Source: an uncultured Opitutia bacterium
GTDB taxonomy: Bacteria; Verrucomicrobiota; Verrucomicrobiia; Opitutales; UBA953
Assembly (NCBI GenBank): GCA_945957395.1
Contig: CAMFKE010000006.1
Location: forward strand, 185,322 to 249,321
Reading direction: 5' to 3'
Length of the DNA: 64,000 bases
Under the pieces are notes generated by a model, which saw nothing but the letters and a program-made list of their open reading frames with translations, was not told the origin of the DNA and did not search any database. How positions within the stretch are numbered: position 1 is the first letter of the stretch; each line of letters starts with the position of its first letter. This document shows positions 54,476-63,520 of this stretch, piece by piece. A program made the position numbers and the translations under genes.

Positions 54476-55060
54476 TCAGTCGTTGGCCTCCGAGGCTTCG
54501 CCGTGCGAGCGCAGCGCCACGAGGCGCTCCACCGCCAGGCTGATGCGGGCGGACAGCAGCTCGAGGCGCCGCCCAAGGTAATTGGAGCCGATGAGCGCGG
54601 GGATGGCGATGAACAGGCCGATCATCGTGCTGGTCAGGCCCAGTCCGACCCCGCGCAGCAGCGTGGGCGTGTCGGGGCGCGTGCCGTCGTCGGGGAACAG
54701 CACGAAGAGGCCGTACACGGTGCCGAGCAGACCCAGCAGCGGCGCGATGCCCACGATGGTGTCCAGGATGAACAGGCCGCGCTCCAGCCGGGTGAGCTCC
54801 ATGCGCGCGTAGGCCTTGAGCGCCTCGGCGTCCGGCCGGTGGTCGAGCCAGAAGCTCACGATGCGCCCCCCGGCGGTCTCGCGGTGTGCGGCGAGCGCCG
54901 AGCCGGGGTTGCCGGCGACGATGGCGTCCATCAGCGGGGCCGGCATGACGCGAGGGCCGCGCAGGGCGAGCAGGCGCTCGACGATGATGAAAACGGCGAG
55001 GAAGGAGCAGAAGCCCAGGGGCCAGACGAACGGCCCGGCGCCTTCGAGGAGTTTTTGCAT
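54476..55060 (-). CDS. MotA/TolQ/ExbB-family proton-channel protein
   Basis: Protein of 194 residues from MQKLLEGAGPF (ATG at 55060). The first TM is near 10-32 (FVWPLGFCSFLAVFIIVERLLAL). A cytoplasmic domain follows, then two TMs with the family signature IAPLLGLLGTVYGLF and LRGVGLGLTSTMIGLFIAIPALIGSNYL. It partners with the downstream ExbD-like protein; no TonB gene is in the window. The 168-bp gap between the two genes holds no gene. Confidence 0.88.
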   Translation of the reverse strand: MQKLLEGAGPFVWPLGFCSFLAVFIIVERLLALRGPRVMPAPLMDAIVAGNPGSALAAHRETAGGRIVSFWLDHRPDAEALKAYARMELTRLERGLFILDTIVGIAPLLGLLGTVYGLFVLFPDDGTRPDTPTLLRGVGLGLTSTMIGLFIAIPALIGSNYLGRRLELLSARISLAVERLVALRSHGEASEAND

Positions 55061-55157
55061 GGGGGCCGAGGGGAACGGATTCGCGCGGGCGGGCAAGGCT
55101 TGAGCGCAGCTCACTTCCCCGCTCGCCCCGGGCGAGAAAACTCCCGGAATGGCCCGT

Positions 55158-55994
55158 ATGCCCGAGCTCGCCGAAGTCCACTGGTTCGCCCGCCGCTGGA
55201 GCGCCGGACTGGGCGCCACGGTGACCGCGGTGCGCCTGCGCGAGCGCGAACGCGTGTTTCGCGAGGGCGACGCGGCGGCGCTCGCCACCGGGCTTGTCGG
55301 CAGGCGGCCGGAGCGCGTGCTCACGGCGGGCAAGCTCGCCGCGTTCGCCTTCTCCGGCGAAGCGATGCTGCTGGTGCACCTGGGCATGACCGGCCGCCTT
55401 TTCACCAAGGATGCCCGCGACGCCCAGCCGGGCTGGGCCAGGGAAACGGCGTCCCGCCCGCCGGACCCGGCTCACGACCTGCTGGAAATCGACTGCGACA
55501 ACGGCGTCACCCTGGTTTACAACGACAGCCGGCGCTTCGGCTTGGTGACCTTCCACCCCGGTCCCGGCCTGCCCGAGCGCTGGCTGCGCCGGCCGCCCGA
55601 GATACTTTCCGACGCCTTCGACGCGGCGCACCTGAACCGGGCGCTCGACAGTGGCGCGCGCCGGGCGATCAAAACCGTGCTGCTCGACCAGGACCGCTTC
55701 CCCGGCATCGGCAACTGGATGGCCGACGAGACGCTCTGGCGCGCCGCCATCAACCCGCACACCCCGGCGGGCGCCCTCTCGCCCGACGCCCGCGCCCGAC
55801 TGCTTCTCGCTCTGCGCTCAACCTGCGCCGACGCCCTGCGCGTGATTGGCGAAGCCTGGGGCGAACCGCCCGACTCCTGGCTTTTCAACCACCGCTGGCG
55901 CTCCGGCGGCGTGTGCCCCGCGACCGGACAACCCCTGCGCTACGAGCGCATCGGCGGCCGCACCACCTGCTGGTCCCCCGCCCGCCAGGCCTGA
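55158..55994 (+). CDS. Formamidopyrimidine-DNA glycosylase family protein with degenerate zinc finger
   Basis: Protein of 278 residues. The start at 55158 puts Pro2-Glu3 (MPELAEV) at the N terminus, as required for the catalytic N-terminal proline of Fpg/Nei enzymes; the ATG at 55149 would bury it. Other motifs are LGMTGRLF, DSRRFGLV, the H2TH region (FPGIGNWMADETLWRAAINP) and the C-terminal finger. In the finger (VCPATGQPLRYERIGG then RTTCWSPARQ) the second Cys of each CxxC pair is missing, leaving two of four ligands. It excises oxidised bases; the finger may be zinc-less. The symbol mutM is plausible but not assigned because of the finger. Confidence 0.86.
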   Translation: MPELAEVHWFARRWSAGLGATVTAVRLRERERVFREGDAAALATGLVGRRPERVLTAGKLAAFAFSGEAMLLVHLGMTGRLFTKDARDAQPGWARETASRPPDPAHDLLEIDCDNGVTLVYNDSRRFGLVTFHPGPGLPERWLRRPPEILSDAFDAAHLNRALDSGARRAIKTVLLDQDRFPGIGNWMADETLWRAAINPHTPAGALSPDARARLLLALRSTCADALRVIGEAWGEPPDSWLFNHRWRSGGVCPATGQPLRYERIGGRTTCWSPARQA

Positions 55995-56041
55995 ACCGCC
56001 CCGCCCTCGGGTTGTAAAAAAATCGCCATAGCGCGGCCTGC

Positions 56042-56057
56042 TTCAAGAAAACTTGAA
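56042..56057. promoter_or_regulatory. Palindromic candidate operator upstream of the GbsR-type gene
   Basis: Inverted repeat TTCAAGAAAACTTGAA (6-bp perfect arms, 4-bp spacer), 33 bp before the ATG of the regulator gene. The position and symmetry fit autoregulation by the dimeric winged-helix protein. This is inference. Confidence 0.4.
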
Positions 56058-56090
56058 CGGCGCTTAACCCAAGGTAATCAGCGGGTTGAA

Positions 56091-56606
56091 ATGAGCCAAA
56101 GCCGAGGCAAAAGCCGAACGCCAAGCCCGACCGGGAAGGCGGGTGAAGCGAAGCTGACCGACCTGGAAAGGGAGGTGATCGGCTACTTCGCGCCCTGGGG
56201 AGAGGTGCTGGGCGTGGCGCCCTCGGTGGCCGCCATCTACGGCCTGCTCTACGCCTCCGGCGCCCCGCTGGGCTTCGACGAGATCCGCGCAAAACTTTCC
56301 ATGTCAACGGGTTCGGTGAGCCAGGGATTGCAGTTCCTGCGCCGGCGCGAACTGGTCACCGCCACCCGCTCCGCCGACGACCGTCGCGAACGCTACGAGG
56401 CCGTGCCGTCGCTGGGAAAGTTCGTTCAGGCGCAATTGAAACACGAGGTTCAGCCGAGGCTGCAAGCCGGCAACGAGAGGCTGGAAAGGCTGCGCGCCCT
56501 CACGGCCGAAGACCCCGAAAGCGCCGCGCGCATCGAGCGCCTGGCGGGCTGGAACCGACGCGGTAGCGAACTTCTCCCGATGCTGCTCAACCTGATGGGC
56601 GGCTGA
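56091..56606 (+). CDS. GbsR/MarR-type transcriptional regulator
   Basis: Protein of 171 residues. A winged helix-turn-helix (about 35-105) contains GRSVAAIYGLL-like (here APSVAAIYGLLYASGAPLGFDEI), then the recognition helix KLSMSTGSVSQGLQFLRRRELV and the wing TRSADDRRERYEA. This block is typical of GbsR-family (HTH_27) repressors. The C-terminal half is helical and probably dimerises. The target is unknown; no transport or betaine genes are adjacent. Confidence 0.82.
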   Translation: MSQSRGKSRTPSPTGKAGEAKLTDLEREVIGYFAPWGEVLGVAPSVAAIYGLLYASGAPLGFDEIRAKLSMSTGSVSQGLQFLRRRELVTATRSADDRRERYEAVPSLGKFVQAQLKHEVQPRLQAGNERLERLRALTAEDPESAARIERLAGWNRRGSELLPMLLNLMGG

Positions 56607-56791
56607 GTTAGTTGCCCAAAGTTTTCCCGGGCTTCGCCAAAAGCGCCCTCACACGCGCGAAGCTTGGCCCGAATCGACCCGATGAAACGGGCGAAAAACA
56701 GTACGAACAAAAACCCCCGATTGGCTTGGGTCTGCGGACCCTTCGGCCAAGGGCGGCAGCGTGCTTCGGCGCCGGGACGCGCAGCAGGTGC

Positions 56792-56813
56792 TTCGGTTTT
56801 CGGTGATTCCGTA
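56792..56813. repeat. Heptamer-word arm upstream of the first four-helix-bundle gene
   Basis: Words TTCGGTTTTCGGTGATTCCG lie just before the ATG at 56821. The 12-mer TTTCGGTGATTC (56798-56809) is exactly inverted downstream of the gene at 57190-57201. Confidence 0.7.
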
Positions 56814-56820
56814 AAGTGAC

Positions 56821-57171
56821 ATGCCCTACCGCTCGTACAAGGACCTGGAGGTCTGGCGGATGTCGAAAGACATCGCCGTACAGGTGATTCGCGCCTCGGC
56901 GGACTGGCGCGTGTTCGGATTGCGCGACCAGATGGTGCGCTCATCGGTCTCCATCCCGTCGAACATCGCGGAAGGCTCGGAGCGCCGGACGCCCGCCGAC
57001 CGCCGTCAGTTTTACACCATCGCCCTGGGTTCTTGCGCCGAGTTGAACACCCAACTCATCATCGCCCATGAAACCGGACTCGTCGGCACCGCGGACTTCG
57101 AACGGCTGCACGCCGACCTGAACTCCGTGGGAGCCATGCTTCACGGCCTCATAAGAAGCTTGGACGCCTGA
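56821..57171 (+). CDS. Four-helix-bundle protein, S23/IVP family
   Basis: Protein of 116 residues. Family landmarks are YKDLEVWRMSKDIAV near the N terminus, FGLRDQMVRSSVSIPSNIAEGSER in the middle and FYTIALGSCAELNTQL afterwards. These match the 23S rRNA intervening-sequence protein family (TIGR02436), known as pentameric four-helix bundles and related to the Avd accessory protein of diversity-generating retroelements. The function is unknown; basic patches suggest nucleic-acid binding. The gene is bracketed by inverted heptamer arms. No reverse transcriptase or rRNA gene is nearby. Confidence 0.88.
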   Translation: MPYRSYKDLEVWRMSKDIAVQVIRASADWRVFGLRDQMVRSSVSIPSNIAEGSERRTPADRRQFYTIALGSCAELNTQLIIAHETGLVGTADFERLHADLNSVGAMLHGLIRSLDA

Positions 57172-57177
57172 GCCGAA

Positions 57178-57204
57178 CCACCGAAAACCGAATCACCGAA
57201 ATCC
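57178..57204. repeat. Heptamer-word arm downstream of the first four-helix-bundle gene
   Basis: Words CGAACCA, CCGAAAA, CCGAATC, ACCGAAA follow at 7-bp spacing, starting within a few bases of the stop codon. GAATCACCGAAA (57190-57201) is the exact inverse of 56798-56809. Confidence 0.7.
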
Positions 57205-57211
57205 ATTCCCC

Positions 57212-57955
57212 ATGTCCGTCATCGCCGCCATCCCCGCACGACTCGCCTCCACCCGCCTGCCCCGCAAGGTCCTGCTCGACCTCGGCGGCAAACCCGTCGT
57301 GCGCCATGTTTGGGAGAAGGTGAAGCGCATGAAGCAGGCCGACCGCGTGGTCATCCTCGCCGACTCACCCGAGGTCGAGGCCGTCGCCCGCGGCTTCGGC
57401 GCCGAGGTGATCATGACCGACCCCGACTGCGCCTCGGGCACCGAGCGCCTCGCGTCCGTGCTGCACGCCGTGCCCGGCGACTTCTACCTGAATGTGCAGG
57501 GCGACGAGCCCTTCATCGACCCCGACCTGCTCGACGCCCTGGTGACGCGCTGGAAGGAAAGCCGCTGCCAGTTGGTCACCGCCGTGGCGCGCATCAAGAA
57601 CCACGAGCAGCTGACCAACCCCAACTGCGTGAAGGTGGTGCGCGCCCTCGACGGCCGCGCCCTGTACTTCTCGCGCAGCGCGGTGCCCCACCTGCGCGGC
57701 GTGCCGGTCGAACTGTGGCCTCAGCGCGAGACCTTCTGGTCGCACATCGGCGTCTACGGCTACGACCGCGACACGCTCGCCGGCTACGCCTCGCTGCCCG
57801 TCACGAAAATCGAGAAGATCGAGTCGCTCGAGCAGCTGCGCTTCGTCGAGCACGGCAAAATCCTGCAGACGGTGGAAACGACCTACCACCCGGTCGCCAT
57901 CGACACGCCCGACGACCTCGACCGCGCCCGCAAGCTGCTCGTCGAGGCACGCTGA
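57212..57955 (+). CDS. kdsB: CMP-Kdo synthetase (3-deoxy-manno-octulosonate cytidylyltransferase)
   Basis: Protein of 247 residues. It activates Kdo with CTP for lipid A core synthesis. Motifs are IPARLASTRLPRKVLLDLGGKPV (nucleotide loop), SGTERLAS, NVQGDEPFI (metal-binding Asp), YFSRSAVPH and HIGVYGYDRDTL, with EKIESLEQLR near the end. The length is typical. It is upstream of kdsD on the same strand, giving a Kdo gene pair. Confidence 0.95.
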   Translation: MSVIAAIPARLASTRLPRKVLLDLGGKPVVRHVWEKVKRMKQADRVVILADSPEVEAVARGFGAEVIMTDPDCASGTERLASVLHAVPGDFYLNVQGDEPFIDPDLLDALVTRWKESRCQLVTAVARIKNHEQLTNPNCVKVVRALDGRALYFSRSAVPHLRGVPVELWPQRETFWSHIGVYGYDRDTLAGYASLPVTKIEKIESLEQLRFVEHGKILQTVETTYHPVAIDTPDDLDRARKLLVEAR

Positions 57956-58055
57956 ACACGAAGACAGAGGAGCAAGGTGGAAGGTTGGAGAAACAAGTCC
58001 TCGCACCTTCCGCCTCGCACCTCGCACCTTTCACCTTCCCTCCTCCACATTTCCC
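57956..58055. repeat. Heptamer-word element kdsB-kdsD
   Basis: The left arm has AAGGTGG, AAGGTTG, GAGAAAC. The right arm has GCACCTT, CCGCCTC, GCACCTC, GCACCTT, TCACCTT, CCCTCC at 7-bp spacing, complementary to the left words (AAGGTG against CACCTT). It ends 13 bp before the kdsD start codon. Confidence 0.7.
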
Positions 58056-59033
58056 ATGGGACAAAAAGCCATTGAAGCCGGCAAAGCGCTCCTGCGCGCC
58101 GAAGCCGAAGCCCTCGCGGAGCTCTCTCTGCGTCTCGACGAAGCCTTCGGCCGCGCCGTCGACCTCATCCACGCCCACAAGGGCAAGACCGTCATCTCCG
58201 GCGTCGGCAAATCCGGCCTCATCGGCCAGAAGATCGCCGCCACGCTGTGCAGCACCGGCACGCCCGCCATCTTCCTGCACAGCGCCGACGCGGTGCACGG
58301 CGACCTGGGCATCCTGCAGCCCGGCGACCCCATCGTGCTCATCTCCAAGAGCGGCACCACCGCCGAGGTCGTGCGCCTGCTGCCCACCCTGCGCCTGATG
58401 CAGTGCCCCGTCATCGCGCTCGTGGCCAACCCGACTTCCCCGCTCGCCGCCGCCGCCGACATCGTGCTGGACATCGGCGTGAAGACGGAGGCCGACCCGC
58501 TCGGACTCGTGCCCACCACCAGCACCCTGCTCACCCTCGCCATGGGCGACGCCCTCGCCTCCGCCCTCATGGTGCGCCGCGATTTCAAGCCCGCCGACTT
58601 CGCCAAGTTCCACCCGGCCGGCCAGCTCGGCCGCAACCTGCTCATGACCGTGCGCGACGCCATGAAGCCGCTCGACAAGATCGCCGTGGTCACCCCCTCG
58701 AGCACGCTGCGCGACACGGTCATCGCCATGACCACTCACCCGCACGGCGCCGCCTGCGTGTGCGACGAAGCCGGCAAGCTCGAAGGCATCCTGACCGACG
58801 GCGACCTGCGCCGCGCCCTGCGCAAATACGAGAACCTCGCCGGCCTCACCGCCGCCGAAGTCATGACGCGCAACCCGGTGCGCGCCGCCCCCGGCATGGG
58901 CCTGGGCGACGCCGCCCGCCTCATGGAAGACCGTCCCTCGCAGATTTCCGTGCTGCCGGTGGTGGACCCGGAAACGGCCCTGTGCGTGGGCCTCATCCGC
59001 ATCCACGACATCTATCAGGCCGGCATGGTCTAA
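58056..59033 (+). CDS. kdsD: Arabinose-5-phosphate isomerase (KdsD/GutQ type)
   Basis: Protein of 325 residues. The SIS domain (about 30-190) has GKTVISGVGKSGLIGQK, STGTPAIFLHSADAVHGDLG and the ISKSGTTAEV loop. Two CBS domains (about 200-325) follow, including AVVTPSSTLRDTVIAM, ILTDGDLRRAL and SVLPVVDPE. It interconverts ribulose-5-phosphate and arabinose-5-phosphate, the Kdo precursor. It pairs with kdsB upstream. Confidence 0.94.
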   Translation: MGQKAIEAGKALLRAEAEALAELSLRLDEAFGRAVDLIHAHKGKTVISGVGKSGLIGQKIAATLCSTGTPAIFLHSADAVHGDLGILQPGDPIVLISKSGTTAEVVRLLPTLRLMQCPVIALVANPTSPLAAAADIVLDIGVKTEADPLGLVPTTSTLLTLAMGDALASALMVRRDFKPADFAKFHPAGQLGRNLLMTVRDAMKPLDKIAVVTPSSTLRDTVIAMTTHPHGAACVCDEAGKLEGILTDGDLRRALRKYENLAGLTAAEVMTRNPVRAAPGMGLGDAARLMEDRPSQISVLPVVDPETALCVGLIRIHDIYQAGMV

Positions 59034-59185
59034 ACCCAAGGCTTAAGGATTCAGAGTTCAGGTTTCAGGCCCATTTCCGTGGATCGCGAAGCTACATCTT
59101 TCCTGAAATTGAAACCTGAAACCCCTGTCGGCCCTGAAATCCGAACCCTGAAATCTCGCGGACGGCGAAGCCGTCCGAGCCGCCC
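59034..59185. repeat. Heptamer-word element kdsD to O-antigen ligase gene
   Basis: The left words TTCAGAG, TTCAGGT, TTCAGGC are followed by right words CCTGAAA, (TTGAAA), CCTGAAA, CCCCTGT and later TCCGAAC, CCTGAAA, complementary to the left. A GC hairpin CGGACGGC-GAA-GCCGTCCG (59159-59177) lies just before the next start codon. Confidence 0.75.
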
Positions 59186-60745
59186 ATGACTCCCTTCCTC
59201 GAAAAAATCTTCTCCTGGCGCCCGTTCGCCCGCCGCACCAAGCGCCCGAAACGCACCTGGCGCGACGAGCGCATCACCAGCGCCACGGACCTGGCGCGCG
59301 GAGGGAAGCGTCCTCCGGTGCCCCGGCGCGACCTGCTCATCGGCCTTTTCGCGGGAGCGAACCTCGTGCTGCTGCCGTGGTTCGTCGCGGGCCAGCCGAT
59401 ATGGGCGCAGTGGACCTCCCTGGCCCTCTCCGCGCTCGCCTTCGCCTTCCTCTTCCTGCCCATCGGCTTCGACGGCTGGCGCTCCGCCTCCGCCGACCGC
59501 TCGCTGGACGCGCTCCTGCGTTGCCCGCCCTTCTGGTGCGGTCTCGCGCTGATGGGCCTGCTCGCCCTGCAGGGCGCGAACCCGCGACTGGAGGTCGAAT
59601 TCGACGGCGCCCTCTGGCAACTGCTGCCGATGGACCCGGTGGAATGGCTGCCCTCGGGCGTGCGCGCCCCGATACAAACGAACCGTGAGCCCGGCGGCAT
59701 GAACGCCTTCCGCGAGATGCTCATCTTCGGCTCCCCCTGGCTGATGTTTTGCGCCCTGTGGTGCGGCGTGCGCAGCCGGCGCGTGATCCAGTGGCTCGTG
59801 ATCGGCACGCTCGCCTCGTGCACCGCGCTGGCCGTGTTCAGCATGGGCATGCGCTCCGCCGGCGACCTGTTCCTGTACAACAGCATCTCCGTCTCCGTGG
59901 GCAGCGTGTACGGCACCTTCCTTTACCAAAACCAGGGTGGCGCCTTCTTCTACCTCGCCGCCCTTCTCGCCGCCTCCCTCGCCCTGAGCGACCGCCTCGC
60001 CCACCGCGGCGATGTGCTCCGCGGCGGCCGCCACTTCGTGTTCTTCGCGGCCACCGCCCTTCTCGCCGCCGCCTCGGTTTACAGCGCCAGCTTCGCCGCC
60101 CTCGGCGGCACCCTCGCCGGAGCCCTGGCGCTGCTGCCCGCCTGGTGGTTCGCCCGCCCCGCCTCCGAAGGTGACGAAGGCTCCCGCCGCTGGATCGGCG
60201 CCGGCATCGCCGGAGCGATGATCGCCGCCCTGGTGGCCGCGGCCGCCTTCTCGGCCGACCTTCAGCCCGTTTGGCAGAAGATCATGCACAAGTTCAACCT
60301 GATCAACGAGGCCAAGGTCGACGACCGCGCGGGCATGCGCACCGCCACCTGGACCATGTTCCGCGAGAACTCGCTGCTCTTCGGCTCCGGCGGCGGCTCC
60401 TACCGCTGGATTTCCCCCGAGTACTTCGCTCGCCTCCCCGAATTCCGCGACGCCGCCGGCCGGCTCGCCCAACGCGCCAACTACGCCCACTTCGACTGGC
60501 TGCAAATGCTCGCCGAATGGGGCGTGTTCGGCGTGAGCGCCGTGCTCGCCGCCGGCGCCTGGGCGCTCAACCGCCTGCGCCGCTCGCGCATATGGGCGAA
60601 GCCCGCCGTCTGGCCCCTGGCCCTCGCCCCCGTCATCCTCGCGGCGCACGCCTGCCTCGACTACCTGCTCTTCAACCCCGCCGTCGCCCTCCTGTTCACC
60701 TTCACCGTCTTCGTGAGCCTCGCCTGGGCCCGCGAAGGAGAGTAA
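59186..60745 (+). CDS. O-antigen ligase/polymerase-like membrane protein
   Basis: Protein of 519 residues. About ten to twelve hydrophobic segments are visible after a basic cytoplasmic N terminus (about 1-45), e.g. LLIGLFAGANLVLLPWFVAG and LLAAASVYSASFAALGGTLAGALALLP. A periplasmic loop near 385-450 has TWTMFRENSLLFGSGGGSYRWI and YAHFDWLQMLAEWGVFG, the Wzy_C/O-antigen ligase signature with its His. It could be WaaL or Wzy; the two are not separable from sequence alone. Confidence 0.85.
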   Translation: MTPFLEKIFSWRPFARRTKRPKRTWRDERITSATDLARGGKRPPVPRRDLLIGLFAGANLVLLPWFVAGQPIWAQWTSLALSALAFAFLFLPIGFDGWRSASADRSLDALLRCPPFWCGLALMGLLALQGANPRLEVEFDGALWQLLPMDPVEWLPSGVRAPIQTNREPGGMNAFREMLIFGSPWLMFCALWCGVRSRRVIQWLVIGTLASCTALAVFSMGMRSAGDLFLYNSISVSVGSVYGTFLYQNQGGAFFYLAALLAASLALSDRLAHRGDVLRGGRHFVFFAATALLAAASVYSASFAALGGTLAGALALLPAWWFARPASEGDEGSRRWIGAGIAGAMIAALVAAAAFSADLQPVWQKIMHKFNLINEAKVDDRAGMRTATWTMFRENSLLFGSGGGSYRWISPEYFARLPEFRDAAGRLAQRANYAHFDWLQMLAEWGVFGVSAVLAAGAWALNRLRRSRIWAKPAVWPLALAPVILAAHACLDYLLFNPAVALLFTFTVFVSLAWAREGE

Positions 60746-60865
60746 GCGCGCAAGGCGCGTTAGGGACGAAGGACGCGGGACGAAAGACGAAAGCCCCCTC
60801 CCCTTCGTCCTTCGCCATTCGTCCTTCGCCATTCGTCGCAGCCCCCCCGCCCCGCATTCCGCATC
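60746..60865. repeat. Heptamer-word element upstream of the nucleotide-sugar dehydrogenase
   Basis: A short GC hairpin (CGCGC-AAG-GCGCG, 60747-60759) starts right after the stop codon. Left words: GGACGAA, GGACGCG, GGACGAA, AGACGAA. Right words: TTCGTCC, TTCGCCA, TTCGTCC, TTCGCCA, TTCGTCG. Spacing is exactly 7 bp and the arms are complementary (GGACGAA/TTCGTCC). This is one of the clearest examples. Confidence 0.85.
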
Positions 60866-62179
<1,314 letters not shown>

Positions 62180-62429
62180 CGGCGCAATGCGCCGCAGATG
62201 CGAGGCGCGAGGTTCGAGGTAAGAGAAAGACAACAAGGCGCAATTGGCAGACCACCACCTCCGCCTGACCGCTCCAACTTCCGTCTCGCCCGCCTCGGAC
62301 CTCCCACCTCGGACCTCCCACCTCCCACCTCCCACCTCGGACCTCCCACCTCGGACCTCCCACCTCGGACCTCCCACCTCGGACCTCCCACCTCCCAGCT
62401 CCCCCCTCCCACCTCCCCCCTCTCACCTC
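62180..62429. repeat. Heptamer-word array (ACCTCGG/ACCTCCC) before the epimerase gene
   Basis: A GC hairpin (GCGGCGC-AAT-GCGCCGC, 62179-62195) begins at the last base of the dehydrogenase stop codon. The left words GCGAGGC, GCGAGGT, TCGAGGT are followed by a long right array (about 62285-62425) of ACCTCGG and ACCTCCC alternating at 7-bp spacing with occasional repeats. The last word, CTCACCTC, touches the ATG at 62430. Confidence 0.9.
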
Positions 62430-63401
62430 ATGTCTTGCTACCTCGTCACCGGCGCCGCCGGCTTCATCGGCTCCAAAGTCGCCGAACTCCTGCTCGCCGA
62501 CGGGCACACCGTCGTCGGCATCGACAACCTCAACGACTACTACGATGTCCGCCTGAAGGAGTACCGGCTGGAGCAGCTGCGCGCCCGCCCCGGATTCACC
62601 TTCCACAAGATCGACATCGAGGACCTCGCCGCGCTCGACCGCCTCTTCGCCGAGAACCCCTTCGTCGCCGTGCTCAACCTCGCCGCGCGTGCCGGCGTGC
62701 GCTACAGCATGGAGCACCCGCATGTGTACCTCTCCACCAACACCGCGGGCACGCTCAACCTGCTTGAGTGCATGCGCAAGTACGGCGTGAAAAAGCAGGT
62801 CCTCGCCTCCACCTCCTCCCTCTACGCCGGCCAGTCCATGCCCTTCACCGAAGACCTTGCGGTGAACACGCCCCTGTCCCCCTACGCCGCCTCCAAGAAG
62901 GCCGCCGAAATGATGGCCTACAGCTACCACAAGCTCTACGGCATCGACATCTCCGTGTGCCGCTACTTCACCGTCTTCGGCCCCGGCGGCCGCCCCGACA
63001 TGTCCATCTTCCGCTTCATCAAGTGGATCGACGAGGGCAAGCCCGTCGAACTCTTCGGCGACGGCACCCAGTCGCGCGACTTCACCTATGTCGACGACAT
63101 CGCCCGCGGCACCATCGCCGCGACCAAGCCGGTCGGCTACGAGGTGTTCAACCTCGGCGGCGGCAACAACCCCATCTCCCTCAACGAGGTCATCGGCTTC
63201 ATCGAAAAGGCCCTCGGCAAGCAGGCCGTCATCGACCGCAAGCCCTTCCATGTCGCCGATGTCGACTCCACCTGGGCCGACATCTCCAAGGCCAAGCGGG
63301 TGCTCGGCTGGGAGCCCCGCATCACGCCCATGGACGGCTTCCAACGCTGCGTCGACTGGTACCTCGCCAACAAGCCCTGGCTGCGCGATGTGCGCCTGTA
63401 A
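62430..63401 (+). CDS. NAD-dependent sugar epimerase (UDP-glucuronate 4-epimerase-like)
   Basis: Protein of 323 residues. GxxGxxG is in VTGAAGFIGSKVAELLL. DNLNDYYDVRLKE is characteristic of uronate epimerases (CapI/GAE type). LNLAARAGVRYSMEHP, the Tyr-Lys pair in YAASKKAAE, RYFTVFGPGGRPDMSIFRF and GDGTQSRDFTYVDDI follow. Start chosen at 62430, immediately after the repeat array; an upstream ATG (62244) would translate the array. It acts with the preceding dehydrogenase to make a uronate such as UDP-GalA or UDP-GalNAcA. Confidence 0.92.
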   Translation: MSCYLVTGAAGFIGSKVAELLLADGHTVVGIDNLNDYYDVRLKEYRLEQLRARPGFTFHKIDIEDLAALDRLFAENPFVAVLNLAARAGVRYSMEHPHVYLSTNTAGTLNLLECMRKYGVKKQVLASTSSLYAGQSMPFTEDLAVNTPLSPYAASKKAAEMMAYSYHKLYGIDISVCRYFTVFGPGGRPDMSIFRFIKWIDEGKPVELFGDGTQSRDFTYVDDIARGTIAATKPVGYEVFNLGGGNNPISLNEVIGFIEKALGKQAVIDRKPFHVADVDSTWADISKAKRVLGWEPRITPMDGFQRCVDWYLANKPWLRDVRL

Positions 63402-63520
63402 GCGGCTTCGCGAGGCACGAGGAGCGAGGTCCGGGGTGCGAGGTCAGAAAAGCCCGCCACCGCGCCACCTAGGCCCTCCCACCTCCGTCCTCCCACCTCG
63501 GACCTCCCCCCCCCCTCCCG
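63402..63520. repeat. Heptamer-word element between epimerase and second four-helix-bundle gene
   Basis: Left words GCGAGGT, CCGGGGT, GCGAGGT are followed by right words ACCTCCG, TCCTCCC, ACCTCGG, ACCTCCC. It is of the same word family as 62180-62429. It ends in a run of C just before the ATG at 63521. Confidence 0.75.
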
